Notes: a model not told the origin generated them from the sequence alone. A DNA stretch of 64,000 nucleotides from Corallococcus soli (GCF_014930455.1 NZ_JAAIYO010000002.1:1-64000); one strand, 5' to 3'; counted from the first letter of the stretch, positions 17,113 to 27,886 are shown. Translations and numbers: made by a program.

Positions 17113-18807
17113 TCAGGGCTCGGATTTCTTGAAATTCATTATGTGGATGACGCGAGCTCTCTGCAGGTGATCCTGAGGCGCTAGCTTCAAGAAATTCACA
17201 TAGTGCTGCTCGCTTTTTTCGAAGTCACTCACCTTTGCGTGGATGTAGCCCAGAAGGAGCTGACAGTCCGGATTCTGTGAGTCGTTTTTCTCGCAGCGTT
17301 TGGCAACCCTTAGTGCCTCTTCGTATCTTCTCAATTTGACCAGATAATAGGCTTCGGTATGTATATCTTTGAATCGACGATCATTGTCGTCGGATGCTGT
17401 GGTCGATTGCTTGACGCCAGTTTCTGGCGGTGATGTGGCTGGTTCTTCAATGCGCTCAGCCGGGGGAGTTGCCACCGCGACCTTCTCCTCGCTTGGCTTC
17501 GGCGAGGCGGGCGCAGGCGCAGGAGTGGGCCCCTTGTCAGTCACCGGAGGGCGGAAGGGAATGGGCGGTGGCGCTGCGACGACATGTGGAGCTGAACGCG
17601 GATCCAGCAGAATCCAGAGACATGCGCCCACAGTCAGCAGCCCTCCCGCGGTCAGGCTTTGCATTGCCCGTCGTGACAAGCCGGGCGTTGCTGCGTACTC
17701 GTGTGGCTCGGTCGTCTGCGTGACCGGCGGTTTGACGGCTCGGACCCGTCGCGTTTCACGGTGCTCCACTGGAATCGGTGCGGTGGCTTCCCTTGGCGCC
17801 GTCGGTTCACGCCAGGACTTCATCTCCTCCAGGAAGGAGCCCGGCACCGAGAGTTCGCGGCCCTCCTGGGCCAAGTCGCCCCGGAAGAGCACGCGCAACA
17901 GGTTCGCGATGGTCATCGCGGAGAAGCGCGGGTAGTTCGAATACAGAAACCCCGCCAGCGCGTCCCCGAAGGCATGGCTGGATTCAAAGCGCTGCTCCCG
18001 GTCCGGGGTCAGTGCCTTCATCACGATTCCGTTCAGCTCGCTGGGCAGGTCCGGCCGGAGCACGCTGGGGGCAGGGATTTCCCCCCGCCCCACCCGCATC
18101 ATCACTACGTGCGGAGGACCTTCCACCGGCAGCTTGCCGCACAGCAATTCATACAGAACGACGCCGGTGGCCCAGACGTCTGTGCGCGCATCCACGTCCT
18201 CCCCGCGCGCCTGCTCCGGCGAGAAGAAGAGGTACTTGCCCTTCACCACGCCGGGCGCGGTCTTGAAGCCCCGCAGCAGCTGCGCCTTGGCGATGCCGAA
18301 GTCGACGATCTTGACCTGGCCCTCGTAGCCCAGCAGCACATTGTCCGGAGAGATGTCGCGGTGGACTATGCCCAGGGCCTTGCCGCTGCCATCCGTGCGC
18401 GAGTGCGCGTAGTGCAGCCCCCGGCACATCTCCATCGCGATGAAGACCGCCACCGGGGCAGGAAGGGCGGCCATGCCGCTCTTGATGGCGCGCTTGAGGA
18501 CGCGGTGGAGGGGCTGACCGTCCACGAACTCCATGGCGAGGAAGTACTCACCGTCCACCCGGCCGAAGTCGAAGACCTGGGCGACGTTGCCATGGGAGAG
18601 CGTGGCGGAGATGCGCGCCTCGCTGATGAACATGGAGATGAAGGCCTCGTCGTTGGCGTACTCCGGGAGGACCTTCTTGATGAGGACGGGCTTGGTGACG
18701 CCTGCGTCCCCCACCAGTTGCGCGCGCCACGTCTCCGCCATGCCGCCCCGGCCCAGCCAGGACACCAGCTCATACCTTCCGAAGACGTCGCCTGTTTGCA
18801 GTGCCAT
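17113..18807 (-). CDS. Transmembrane Ser/Thr protein kinase with C-terminal TPR (kinase 2)
   Basis: A 564-residue paralog of kinase 1. The catalytic domain (about 12-290) keeps the Gly loop, LIKKV, HRDISPDN and DFG, and is nearly identical to kinase 1 up to EMKSW (about 332). The membrane span is at about 384-401 (TAGGLLTVGACLWILL). The outer C-terminus has one TPR-like repeat (YEEALRVAKRCEKND...DCQLLLGYIHAKV) with the shared C-x9-C. The DNA coding for the last 100 residues (17113-17420) is visibly richer in A and T than its surroundings, so this tail may have a separate origin. It sits between two paralogs, with 225 bp to kinase 1 and 113 bp to kinase 3. Confidence 0.93.
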   Translation of the reverse strand: MALQTGDVFGRYELVSWLGRGGMAETWRAQLVGDAGVTKPVLIKKVLPEYANDEAFISMFISEARISATLSHGNVAQVFDFGRVDGEYFLAMEFVDGQPLHRVLKRAIKSGMAALPAPVAVFIAMEMCRGLHYAHSRTDGSGKALGIVHRDISPDNVLLGYEGQVKIVDFGIAKAQLLRGFKTAPGVVKGKYLFFSPEQARGEDVDARTDVWATGVVLYELLCGKLPVEGPPHVVMMRVGRGEIPAPSVLRPDLPSELNGIVMKALTPDREQRFESSHAFGDALAGFLYSNYPRFSAMTIANLLRVLFRGDLAQEGRELSVPGSFLEEMKSWREPTAPREATAPIPVEHRETRRVRAVKPPVTQTTEPHEYAATPGLSRRAMQSLTAGGLLTVGACLWILLDPRSAPHVVAAPPPIPFRPPVTDKGPTPAPAPASPKPSEEKVAVATPPAERIEEPATSPPETGVKQSTTASDDNDRRFKDIHTEAYYLVKLRRYEEALRVAKRCEKNDSQNPDCQLLLGYIHAKVSDFEKSEQHYVNFLKLAPQDHLQRARVIHIMNFKKSEP

Positions 18808-18816
18808 GGGTTGTCC

Positions 18817-18834
18817 ATCTTAGACCCGGATTCC
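18817..18834 (-). promoter_or_regulatory. Putative promoter box of kinase 2, leaderless arrangement
   Basis: Minus strand GGAATCCGGGTCTAAGAT, with the TAAGAT element 9 bp before the ATG, as for kinase 1; 16 of 18 positions are shared. There is no recognisable ribosome site between it and the start. Confidence 0.5.
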
Positions 18835-18920
18835 ATCCTGGGTTGAATGGATGGCTTTCTTCTCCTGCCCGGTCGCTCAGCGTGTCAGCGAGTGGAAAGA
18901 GACTGGGTGGGTGGGATGGA

Positions 18921-20876
<1,956 letters not shown>

Positions 20877-20885
20877 GTGGCGGTC

Positions 20886-20904
20886 ATCTTTACCCCAGAA
20901 ATCC
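20886..20904 (-). promoter_or_regulatory. Putative promoter box of kinase 3 (diverged copy)
   Basis: Minus strand GGATTTCTGGGGTAAAGAT, aligned with the boxes of kinases 1 and 2 and again ending 9 bp before the ATG. It differs by a one-base insertion and a few substitutions. Confidence 0.4.
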
Positions 20905-21016
20905 AGGAGTGCGGAGTAGGCCGCTCCACGTCTGTCTTGGCCTGGGAGCTGGCCCCCTTCGCTGCTTGGAGGGCAGGCCGCCTGGCGGTCATGTGGGAGG
21001 CGGGCTCACCCCGTGT

Positions 21017-21913
21017 TCAGGGGGCCTGCGTCGAGGTGCCGGCGGGCAGCGTGACGTAGAGGCGGCCCAGCTCGGTCAGCTCTCCGGAGCGTCCCAGCAG
21101 GTTGATGGAGGGGATCTCGTCGTTGCGCCCGGAGAACCAGGAGTAGCGCTCGACGCTGGGCTCCGCCTCCAGCCAGGTGATGGCGTCCACCATGTACTTC
21201 TTCTGCACATCGACGGTGATCTCCGAATGGGGACGGTCGCCGCAGGCGAACTCCGTCAGCCAGAGGGGCTTGTCGTACTTCTTGAACCGGTCCACGTACC
21301 ACTTGAGCGCGCCCAGGTCGCACGCGTACCAGTGGATGGCGATGGCATCCACCTGGCAGCCCTGGCACGCCTTGAAGAAGGCATCCAGGTAGACCACCGG
21401 GTCGGTGAACTTGACGCCGTCCTCCGTGACGCAGTCTCCGCAGTAGTTCACCGCCGGGGACACCAGCTTGAGCTGCTTGCGCCGCGCCACCTCCTCCAGC
21501 ACGGGCCAGAGCGCCGCGGCCTGGCGGGGCGTCTTGTTCGCCTGGCTCAGGAAGTTGGGCTCGTTGAAGCCCAGCAGGTACTTCGCGCCCGCTGGGATTT
21601 CGGACGCGAGCTGATCCGCGTTGGGGGTGCCGCCCCAGGCCATGGGCACGAAGGAGACGGACTCGGAGGTGTAGACGCTCGCGGCGCCGGCCTCGGGGCG
21701 GGGGGACCAGTTGTACCACCAGCTCATGCCCGGGGAGAGCGCCTTCAGGTCGTCGGCCGAGTGGTAGCCATAGGCGATGCCGCGCTTCGCGCTCTTCGTG
21801 GCGACAGGGGCCGGATCCTCTGTCTGGGATTGCCCACCCGCGGGGTCGCACGCGAGGAGGGGCGACAGCAGGAAGGCCAGGGACAGCGTCGGGACGAACC
21901 GGGGGCGGCGCAT
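21017..21913 (-). CDS. Secreted glycoside hydrolase, GH128/Asl1-like
   Basis: A 298-residue exported protein; the signal peptide ends at LLAC (Cys22), so it may be a lipoprotein. The fold is a TIM barrel of the glyco_hydro_128 (Asl1-like) family: KRGIAYGYHS at strand 1, SWWYNWSP, the acid/base Glu in GFNEPN, AIHWYACD, and the nucleophile Glu in WLTEFACGD. A late WFSGRND strand closes the barrel. Family enzymes cut beta-1,3-glucans, so fungal or yeast wall glucan, a natural prey polymer for myxobacteria, is a reasonable substrate. It precedes the three kinase genes in the same direction. Confidence 0.85.
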   Translation of the reverse strand: MRRPRFVPTLSLAFLLSPLLACDPAGGQSQTEDPAPVATKSAKRGIAYGYHSADDLKALSPGMSWWYNWSPRPEAGAASVYTSESVSFVPMAWGGTPNADQLASEIPAGAKYLLGFNEPNFLSQANKTPRQAAALWPVLEEVARRKQLKLVSPAVNYCGDCVTEDGVKFTDPVVYLDAFFKACQGCQVDAIAIHWYACDLGALKWYVDRFKKYDKPLWLTEFACGDRPHSEITVDVQKKYMVDAITWLEAEPSVERYSWFSGRNDEIPSINLLGRSGELTELGRLYVTLPAGTSTQAP

Positions 21914-21970
21914 GGCGGGGACTCTACGCCTGGACGTCAGGTGGGCGTCGAGTCCTCGCGGCGTCAGGCT

Positions 21971-23041
21971 TTACGGCGCCGGCTGCGGCACGAGCCGGCG
22001 CTCGCCCACGTCGCGCCACCACGGCGTCACGCCCTCCACGCGCGAGGGCTCCAGGCCCCTGCCCAGGCCCGGCGTGAACAGGCGCACCTGCTGCTCCGTG
22101 GCCAGCCGCACCAGCGTCTCCGCGGGTTCGTCCCACGCGTGCAGCGCCAGGTTGAAGGTGCCCCAGTGCACCGGCATCAGCGTGCCGCCGCCCAGCATCG
22201 CGTGCGCCTTGAGCGCGTTCTCCGGGCCCAGGTGGATGCCGCCCCAGCTCGGGTGGAAGGCGCCCACCTCCAGCATCACCAGGTCGAAGGGGCCATGCCT
22301 GCGGCCGATCTCCTCGAACTCCGTGGTGAGGCCGGTGTCGCCGCTGAAGAACAGCCGGTGCTTGTCGGTGGTGAGCACCCACGACGCCCACAGCGTCTTG
22401 TTGCGGTCCCCCAGGCCCCGGCCGGAGAAGTGCTGCGAGGGCGCGGCGGTGAAGCCCACCGGCCCGACGCGGTGGTGCTCCCACCAGTCCAGTTCGGTGA
22501 TGAGCTCCGGCGCGACGCCGAAGGCCTCCAGGTGCTGTCCCACGCCCAGCGCGGTGATGAACGGCACCCGCCGCTTCGCCAGCGCCTGGATGGTGCTCCG
22601 GCACAGGTGGTCGTAGTGGTCGTGCGACACCAGCACCGCGTCCAGGTCCGGCAGCGCCTCCAGGGGCACGGGCGGGGCGTGGAAGCGCCGGGGGCCCGCG
22701 AAGGCCACGGGCGAGGCCCGGTCGCCGAAGACGGGGTCGGTGAGCACGCGCGCGCCGTCCACCTCCAGCAGCATCGTGCTGTGCCCCAGCCAGGTGACGC
22801 GCAGGCCGGTGTCCGGCGCGCGGGCCCAGGTGCCGCGCGGGTCGTCCACCGGGAGCGGGCCGGGCGGCGTGCGCTGCGTCGCGCCGAAGAAGTACTCCCC
22901 CAGCAGCGGCAGCGGGTTGCCCTGGAGCCCGGGCCCCACGGGGGCGGTGTTGCGGAAGCCCTGGCCTCCGAACTGGCGGGAGGCCCGGCTGCGTTCAAGG
23001 CGTTGTCCCGCGAGGCGTGCGCTGGCGCTGACGGTCGGCAT
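21971..23041 (-). CDS. MBL-fold metallo-hydrolase (NAPE-PLD/UlaG-like)
   Basis: A 356-residue metallo-beta-lactamase-fold enzyme. The metal motif is SHDHYDH, with further ligands in PSQHFSGRG, FSGDTG and the late PVHWGTF. TWLGHSTMLLEVDG before it is typical of the N-acyl-phosphatidylethanolamine phospholipase D-like branch. The N-terminal 70 residues (about SASARLAGQ to GEYFFG) match the membrane-associated leader seen in that branch. Hydrolysis of a phosphodiester or lactone is likely; the substrate is not known. The start at 23041 was chosen over 23083 because the extra 14 residues look like leader. Confidence 0.85.
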   Translation of the reverse strand: MPTVSASARLAGQRLERSRASRQFGGQGFRNTAPVGPGLQGNPLPLLGEYFFGATQRTPPGPLPVDDPRGTWARAPDTGLRVTWLGHSTMLLEVDGARVLTDPVFGDRASPVAFAGPRRFHAPPVPLEALPDLDAVLVSHDHYDHLCRSTIQALAKRRVPFITALGVGQHLEAFGVAPELITELDWWEHHRVGPVGFTAAPSQHFSGRGLGDRNKTLWASWVLTTDKHRLFFSGDTGLTTEFEEIGRRHGPFDLVMLEVGAFHPSWGGIHLGPENALKAHAMLGGGTLMPVHWGTFNLALHAWDEPAETLVRLATEQQVRLFTPGLGRGLEPSRVEGVTPWWRDVGERRLVPQPAP

Positions 23042-23149
23042 GCGCCGGTCTCTAACACCGTCGTCCCCGCCCGGCACGGTCACCCGCCAGGAGCCCAGGC
23101 GGGCGGGGGCCGCCCACTGGCGGGAGCGGGGCGCCTGTCGCCTTCCGGG

Positions 23150-24703
23150 CTACAGGGCCTCCTCCGGCGCCACGCAGGTGTTGCTCAGCGCGGAGGACCA
23201 GAGCTGGCCGGCCTCCGTCTCGTCGAAGGCGCTGAAGTAGACGCGGTCGCCCACGCGGAGGAAGTCACGCGGGTAGGACGTCCCCCCGACGGTGGGCGGG
23301 GCGATGTCCTTGAGCCGGCGCGTCCCCGCCGCCGTTCCGTTGCTCACCCAGGGCTCGATGTTGTCCCCGTCCGAGTCCGGGGCGCTGAAGTACACGAGGT
23401 TGTCCGCCACCGCGTACACCGGCGAGCCGTACTCGTCCGACAGGCTGAGCGGACGGCGCAGCAGCGTCGTGCCCGCGGCGGTGCCGTTCGTCACCCAGAG
23501 CTGGGTGTCCCGGGGCGCCGGGCCGTCGCTGCCGATGTTGACGGCGAAGTAGATCCGCCTGCCCCCCGGGGCGCTGCTCACCGCGCCGATGCTGGGGAAC
23601 GCCGCGCCCTGCGCCGCGAAGTCATTGGGCAGGGTGACGACGGGCGTCGGGTTCCCGCCCGCGAGCGGGACGCGGTAGATGACCATGTACTGGGTGCTGA
23701 ACGACGTGGTCGTCACGTACGCGGACGTGCCCAGCGCGCCCAGGATGCGCACCGCGCGCGAGGCGCCGAAGGACGCCAGCCGCACCGTGCCGCCCGCCGT
23801 GCCGTCCGACTTCCACAGCTCCGTCAGGCCCGAGCTCTCCTGCAGCGAGAACAGGGCGAGCGTCCCGGAGGCGCGCAGGTCGATGGGATAGGTGTCCGGG
23901 CCCGCGTCCAGCCGCCTCAGCTGCACGGTGCCGGAGGCGGTGCCGTTCGTGCGCCAGAGGCTGGTGGCGCCCGCCTGCTCGCGCACGAAGAAGAGCAGCG
24001 CCCCGCCGACGCGGGCATCCAGGAAGCTCACGTCCACGGTCGTCCCGAAGTCGCGCAGGCGCACCGTGCCCGCGTCCGTGCCGTCCGACCGCCACAGCTC
24101 GAAGCGCGTGGCGGAGGCGACCTCGTCGAAGACCTCCCGGAAGAAGACGACGTCGTTGCCCACCGCCGTCAGGTGCGTCAGGAACGAACCCTCCACGCCC
24201 GGCGTCAGGTCCTTGACGAGCCGGGTGCCGGCGGTCGTGCCGTTGCTCACCCACAGCTCCTGGCCGCGCGTCGCGTCCGGGGCCTGGAAGAAGAGCTGGG
24301 AGGGCGTGGCCGTGAGGCTGTTCACCGTGGCGCCGAAGCCGCCGGTGGTGACGGGGAAGCTCCTCACCTCCGTGGTGCCCGCGTCGGTGCCGGTGCTCCT
24401 CCAGAGGGCGCGGCGGCCGTCCTCGTAGTTCACCGCGAAGTGGAGCACGCCCTGGAAGTCCTCGAAGTTGTTCGGCGCCGCCGCGAAGCGGGGGATGCCC
24501 AGCTCCGAGGGCGGGAGGATCGTCTTCACCCGCTGGGTGGCCGCCGCCGTGGGAGGGCAGAAGGCCTCCTGCGTCACGGGCGACTCCGGCGCCAGGGTGG
24601 GCTCCTGTGCGAGTCCCGTCGGCGCCCCTTCGTCCGGAAGGTCCCCGCCGCAGCCCACCCCCACCACCAGCAAAGAGACCACCCACCCGCCGCGCCAACC
24701 CAT
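23150..24703 (-). CDS. ELWxxDGTxxGT-repeat lipoprotein
   Basis: A 517-residue lipoprotein (MGWRGGWVVSLLVVGVGCGGD; lipid Cys at about 18) made of beta-propeller-like repeats with the motif ELWxxDGTxxGT. At least six variants are visible: ELWVSNGTTAGT, ELWRSDGTDAGT, LWRTNGTASGT, ELWKSDGTAGGT, LWVTNGTAAGT and PWVSNGTAAGT. Such proteins are common on myxobacterial surfaces and have no known activity; ligand binding or adhesion is a guess. The start at 24703 has AAGGGG 7 bp upstream and gives a clean signal peptide, while a longer in-frame start would bury it. It diverges from the TAXI gene across 151 bp. Confidence 0.85.
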   Translation of the reverse strand: MGWRGGWVVSLLVVGVGCGGDLPDEGAPTGLAQEPTLAPESPVTQEAFCPPTAAATQRVKTILPPSELGIPRFAAAPNNFEDFQGVLHFAVNYEDGRRALWRSTGTDAGTTEVRSFPVTTGGFGATVNSLTATPSQLFFQAPDATRGQELWVSNGTTAGTRLVKDLTPGVEGSFLTHLTAVGNDVVFFREVFDEVASATRFELWRSDGTDAGTVRLRDFGTTVDVSFLDARVGGALLFFVREQAGATSLWRTNGTASGTVQLRRLDAGPDTYPIDLRASGTLALFSLQESSGLTELWKSDGTAGGTVRLASFGASRAVRILGALGTSAYVTTTSFSTQYMVIYRVPLAGGNPTPVVTLPNDFAAQGAAFPSIGAVSSAPGGRRIYFAVNIGSDGPAPRDTQLWVTNGTAAGTTLLRRPLSLSDEYGSPVYAVADNLVYFSAPDSDGDNIEPWVSNGTAAGTRRLKDIAPPTVGGTSYPRDFLRVGDRVYFSAFDETEAGQLWSSALSNTCVAPEEAL

Positions 24704-24854
24704 GCCACACCCCTTGCAGAAAGGCCTGGGAGGGAGGGTGTGTCGCGCCAGTGGCTGCGCCAAGTGCCCCCGGGTCGGGCGGTGCTTGCCTGCCTGGACC
24801 CACGCAACGTGCGGCGGGGCCTCGCACGGGCCGGTCGGTATAGTGCGCATCCCC

Positions 24855-26234
24855 ATGAAGACGGATTCGTTGAAAGCGCAGCTCAAGCGCACTTTGCGGC
24901 GCGACCTGTGGATCGCCATCGTCCCCGCGGTGCTCGTCATCGCGGTCGCGTTCGCGGTGACGTTCTATTTCGTCAAACCCGCGCCGCCCAAGACGCTGGT
25001 GATGGCGCTGGCGCCGGACGAAGGCGGCTTCGGCTACATGGCGAAGCGCTACCAGAAGTTCCTCGCGCAGCACGGGGTGACGCTGGAGCTGCGCCCCACG
25101 AAGGGCTCCGTCAGCAGTGTGGGCCTGCTGGACGTGGAAGACAGCGGTGTGGACATCGCCTTCGCCCAGAGCGGCACGACGGGCGGCAAGGGCCAGGAGG
25201 TGTCCGAGCACGTGGTGTCGCTGGGCAGCCTCTCCTACGTGCCACTCTGGGTCTTCTACCGGGGCGAGCGCCTGGAGGACGTGCGCGACCTCGCCGGCAA
25301 GCGCATCGCGGTGGGGCCGGAGGAGAGCGGCACGCGGTCGCTGGCGATGACGCTGTTGAAGGCGAACCGCGCGGACGCGGCGCCCACGCAGCTGCTGCCG
25401 CTGGACCGGGACGCGGCCATCGACGCGCTGAAGAATGGCACCGTGGACGCGGTGTTCCTGGTGTCCCCGGCGGAGTCCCCGCGCATCCAGAAGCTGGCGG
25501 CGGTGAAGGACGTGCGCCTCTTGAGCTTCACGCGCGCGGAGGCGTACACGCGCCGCTACCCGTACCTGTCACGCCATGTGCTGCCCCGCGGCGTGTTCGA
25601 CTTCGCGACGGACGTGCCGGACCATGACGTGCAACTGCTCGCGCCCAACGCGCTGCTCGTGGCGCGTGACTCGCTGCACCCGGCGCTCGCCTATCTCCTG
25701 ATGCGCGCGGCCAGCGAGGTCTCCGGCACGGCGGGCATCCTGGACAAGACGGGGGAGTTCCCCGCGCCGCTCGCCGCGGGCTTCCCGCTGAGCAGCGAGG
25801 CGAAGCGCTACTACGCGTCCGGCGTGCCGCTCCTGCAGCGCTACCTGCCGTTCTGGGCGGCGAACCTGGTGGACCGGCTGTGGGTGATGCTGGTGCCCAT
25901 CATCGCGGTGGTGGTGCCGCTGATGCGCGCGGTGCCGGCGGTGTTCCTCTGGCGGGTGCGCTCGCGCATCTTCCGCTGGTACGCACGCCTGAAGGAGATT
26001 GAGATCCAGCTGGAGGAGGACCCGGATCAGGAGATGCTCCAGGGCATGCTCAAGCGGCTGGAGGAGGCGGAGCGCGAGGTGAACCGCATCGCGGTGCCGC
26101 TCGCCTACCAGGAGAACCTGTACTTCTTCCGCGAACACCTGGACATCGTGCGCCGCCGCCTCACCCGCAGGCTCGCCGACGCGCACGGGCACGAGCACGA
26201 GCACAAGGACCCGCCGCTCCAGATGCCCGCCTGA
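24855..26234 (+). CDS. TAXI-family solute-binding protein, membrane-tethered
   Basis: A 459-residue protein with an N-terminal anchor (WIAIVPAVLVIAVAFAVTFYFV) followed by a TAXI/TRAP-type periplasmic binding domain (about 45-320; ALAPDEGGFGYMAKRY, DIAFAQSGTTGG, GKRIAVGPEESGTRSLA). Unlike a free binding protein it has a further hydrophobic segment at about 340-375 (LWVMLVPIIAVVVPLMRAVPAVFL) and a charged cytoplasmic helical tail, probably coiled coil, to the end. No TRAP permease gene is nearby, so it may sense rather than transport a small acid. The tail ends in a His/Glu-rich stretch (HGHEHEHKD). Confidence 0.82.
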   Translation: MKTDSLKAQLKRTLRRDLWIAIVPAVLVIAVAFAVTFYFVKPAPPKTLVMALAPDEGGFGYMAKRYQKFLAQHGVTLELRPTKGSVSSVGLLDVEDSGVDIAFAQSGTTGGKGQEVSEHVVSLGSLSYVPLWVFYRGERLEDVRDLAGKRIAVGPEESGTRSLAMTLLKANRADAAPTQLLPLDRDAAIDALKNGTVDAVFLVSPAESPRIQKLAAVKDVRLLSFTRAEAYTRRYPYLSRHVLPRGVFDFATDVPDHDVQLLAPNALLVARDSLHPALAYLLMRAASEVSGTAGILDKTGEFPAPLAAGFPLSSEAKRYYASGVPLLQRYLPFWAANLVDRLWVMLVPIIAVVVPLMRAVPAVFLWRVRSRIFRWYARLKEIEIQLEEDPDQEMLQGMLKRLEEAEREVNRIAVPLAYQENLYFFREHLDIVRRRLTRRLADAHGHEHEHKDPPLQMPA

Positions 26235-26243
26235 GGGCGGGCG
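26226..26243 (+). terminator. Hairpin across the stop codon of the TAXI gene
   Basis: GCCCGCC and GGGCGGGC can pair around the stop codon (loop TGA or CTGAG), giving a strong GC stem without a T-run. It is a weak terminator candidate between this gene and the TerB-like gene, which reads toward it. Confidence 0.3.
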
Positions 26244-26268
26244 CGGCGGTTCGCGGCGGCGCGGGCCT

Positions 26269-26607
26269 TCAGGGGGAGATGCCGAGCAGCTCCCGAATCT
26301 GACGGACCATCTCGATTTCGGACGCGTGGACCTGTCCGTCCCCGGCGACCAGGTCGTGCACGGCCTGGAGGACGGCCTTCGGGTCCTCGCGCAGCACGCC
26401 CAGGTTCGGGGGCGGCAGCGGCCTTCCCTCCTGGAGGCAGCGGGTGAGGATGCTGAGCTCCGTCAGGGGGACGCTGAAGCCGCGCGCGGTGTCGATGATT
26501 TGATCGATCTCCTCGCGGGTGACGCGTTCGTCGCTGGTCGCCACCTGGAGCAGCAGCTTGATGACCTCGATGTGGAAGCGGGAGTCAGGGGGCGTCAGGG
26601 TGCTCAT
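26269..26607 (-). CDS. TerB-like domain protein
   Basis: A 112-residue helical protein (start MSTLTPPDSRFHIEVIKLLLQVATSDERVTREE). Its two acidic helix-turn segments (ATSDERVTREEID and AGDGQVHASEIEMV) match the tandem D-G/D-E pattern of TerB-like (tellurite-resistance/DUF533-type) domains, which often bind metal. No membrane span is present. The role in the cell is unknown. The start at 26607 avoids a long in-frame extension that reads through the LuxR upstream region. Confidence 0.7.
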   Translation of the reverse strand: MSTLTPPDSRFHIEVIKLLLQVATSDERVTREEIDQIIDTARGFSVPLTELSILTRCLQEGRPLPPPNLGVLREDPKAVLQAVHDLVAGDGQVHASEIEMVRQIRELLGISP

Positions 26608-26794
26608 GCGGGTTGGGGTCTCCAGTGTGGTCCAGGCTGACCTGCCTGGGCGGACGCGTCCAGGGGGATTCAAGGGGCGGGGGGCCTGCGGCCGGGCGGG
26701 GGTGTCATGGGTGACATACCTTCTGGGAGGGATGGGCAGGGTCATCCGGAATGTCATGCTCGGGAGGTATTGCAACACCGGGGAGATACCCACC

Positions 26795-27859
26795 ATGGGC
26801 AGAGCAATGAAGTTCCTGGCGCGTGAGCAGGCATTGATTCTGGAGCTGAAGGACAGGCTCCATGGTGCCCGGACCCTGGAGGCCATCTACGAGGCCATCG
26901 CGACGACGCTGGCCCGGCTCTGCGAGGCGGACCACATCGCCATTGGCTGCGTCAATCCGGATGGCTCCGCGGGGTTGCAGTGGAGGACGGACACCGTGCA
27001 GCCGCTGCTGAGGGACTACAGCGACTGGGCCCAGGACGACTTCGTGTTTCACGCCACCGTGGTCCAGCCGAACGTCGTGCTCAATGACACCCAGATGCTC
27101 CAGGGCCGGTCGCTGGAGGAGACGGAGACCTTCCGGCGCAGCCAGGAGGCGGGACTGAACCTGCGGCGCGTGATGGCGTCCCTGCTCTTCGAGGCGCAGG
27201 GGTTGAAGGGGAGCATCGCGATGTACCGCGAGGCCTCCCGGGCCTTCTCGCTCCGGGCGCAGTGGCTCCTCCAGCAGTTGGTTCCCTACATCGCCAAGGC
27301 GATGGCCACGGTCCAGGAGCTCTACGCCTACCGCTTCGAGAACGACCTGCTGAAGGTCATCTCCATGGAGCCCAACCCCTCCCTGGTCCTGAACGTCCTG
27401 GGACGCAAGGTCGTGGAGTCGGGCACCGCCATCCCCCTGCTGGCGAAGTGGTTCTCGTCCCATGAGCTCCACGACGGCGTGCCCCAGGAGTGGACGCGGC
27501 GGGTGCGGGAGCTGTCGCGCTTCGATGAGGGGACGGACTTCTCCCTGCAGGCCCTGGTGATGGAGCGCAACGGGGAGCGGCTGGAGGTGTCGTTCACGCC
27601 GTCCACGCTCCTGTGGGCCGGGCGCATGCTGTGGCAGGTGCGCATGAAGGAGCACTCCCATTGGCTGCGGCCGGAGTGGCTTCGGCTGCTCACCGAGCGG
27701 GAGCTGGAGGTGGCGGATGGGCTGCACAAGGGCGCGTCCAACAAGGAGATCGCCGGGAAGGGCTCCGTGGAGACGGTGAAGGTCCATGTGAAGTCGATCT
27801 TCGCGAAGACCGGCACCCATTCCCGCGCGGAGTTCGTCGCCCGGGGCCGCCGCTCATAG
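26795..27859 (+). CDS. LuxR-family transcriptional regulator (copy 1 of a tandem pair)
   Basis: A 354-residue regulator. The first 200 residues look like a GAF/PAS-type sensor region (TLEAIYEAIATTLARLCEADHIAIGCV at the start), and the last 55 are a LuxR-type helix-turn-helix (LTERELEVADGLHKGASNKEIAGK...VKVHVKSIFAKTG). There is no receiver domain, so a bound ligand or partner is the likely signal. GGGGAG lies 9 bp before the start at 26795. An in-frame ATG at 26756 would add 13 residues that are largely conserved in the second copy, so it cannot be ruled out. A diverged paralog follows 108 bp later. Confidence 0.82.
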   Translation: MGRAMKFLAREQALILELKDRLHGARTLEAIYEAIATTLARLCEADHIAIGCVNPDGSAGLQWRTDTVQPLLRDYSDWAQDDFVFHATVVQPNVVLNDTQMLQGRSLEETETFRRSQEAGLNLRRVMASLLFEAQGLKGSIAMYREASRAFSLRAQWLLQQLVPYIAKAMATVQELYAYRFENDLLKVISMEPNPSLVLNVLGRKVVESGTAIPLLAKWFSSHELHDGVPQEWTRRVRELSRFDEGTDFSLQALVMERNGERLEVSFTPSTLLWAGRMLWQVRMKEHSHWLRPEWLRLLTERELEVADGLHKGASNKEIAGKGSVETVKVHVKSIFAKTGTHSRAEFVARGRRS

Positions 27860-27860
27860 C

Positions 27861-27879
27861 GCGGTCGAAGAACTCGCGC
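27861..27879. repeat. 19-bp remnant of the hydrolase gene 3' end, left copy
   Basis: GCGGTCGAAGAACTCGCGC directly after the stop of regulator copy 1. It is identical to 29048-29066, which is the coding end of the alpha/beta hydrolase gene on the minus strand. It marks the junction of the tandem arrangement. Confidence 0.85.
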
Positions 27880-27886
27880 CGCTTTG

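Noticed and set aside
23150-24940. Longer start for the ELWxxDGT lipoprotein
   Set aside because: The extra 79 residues overlap the divergent TAXI gene start and would place the signal peptide in the middle of the protein.
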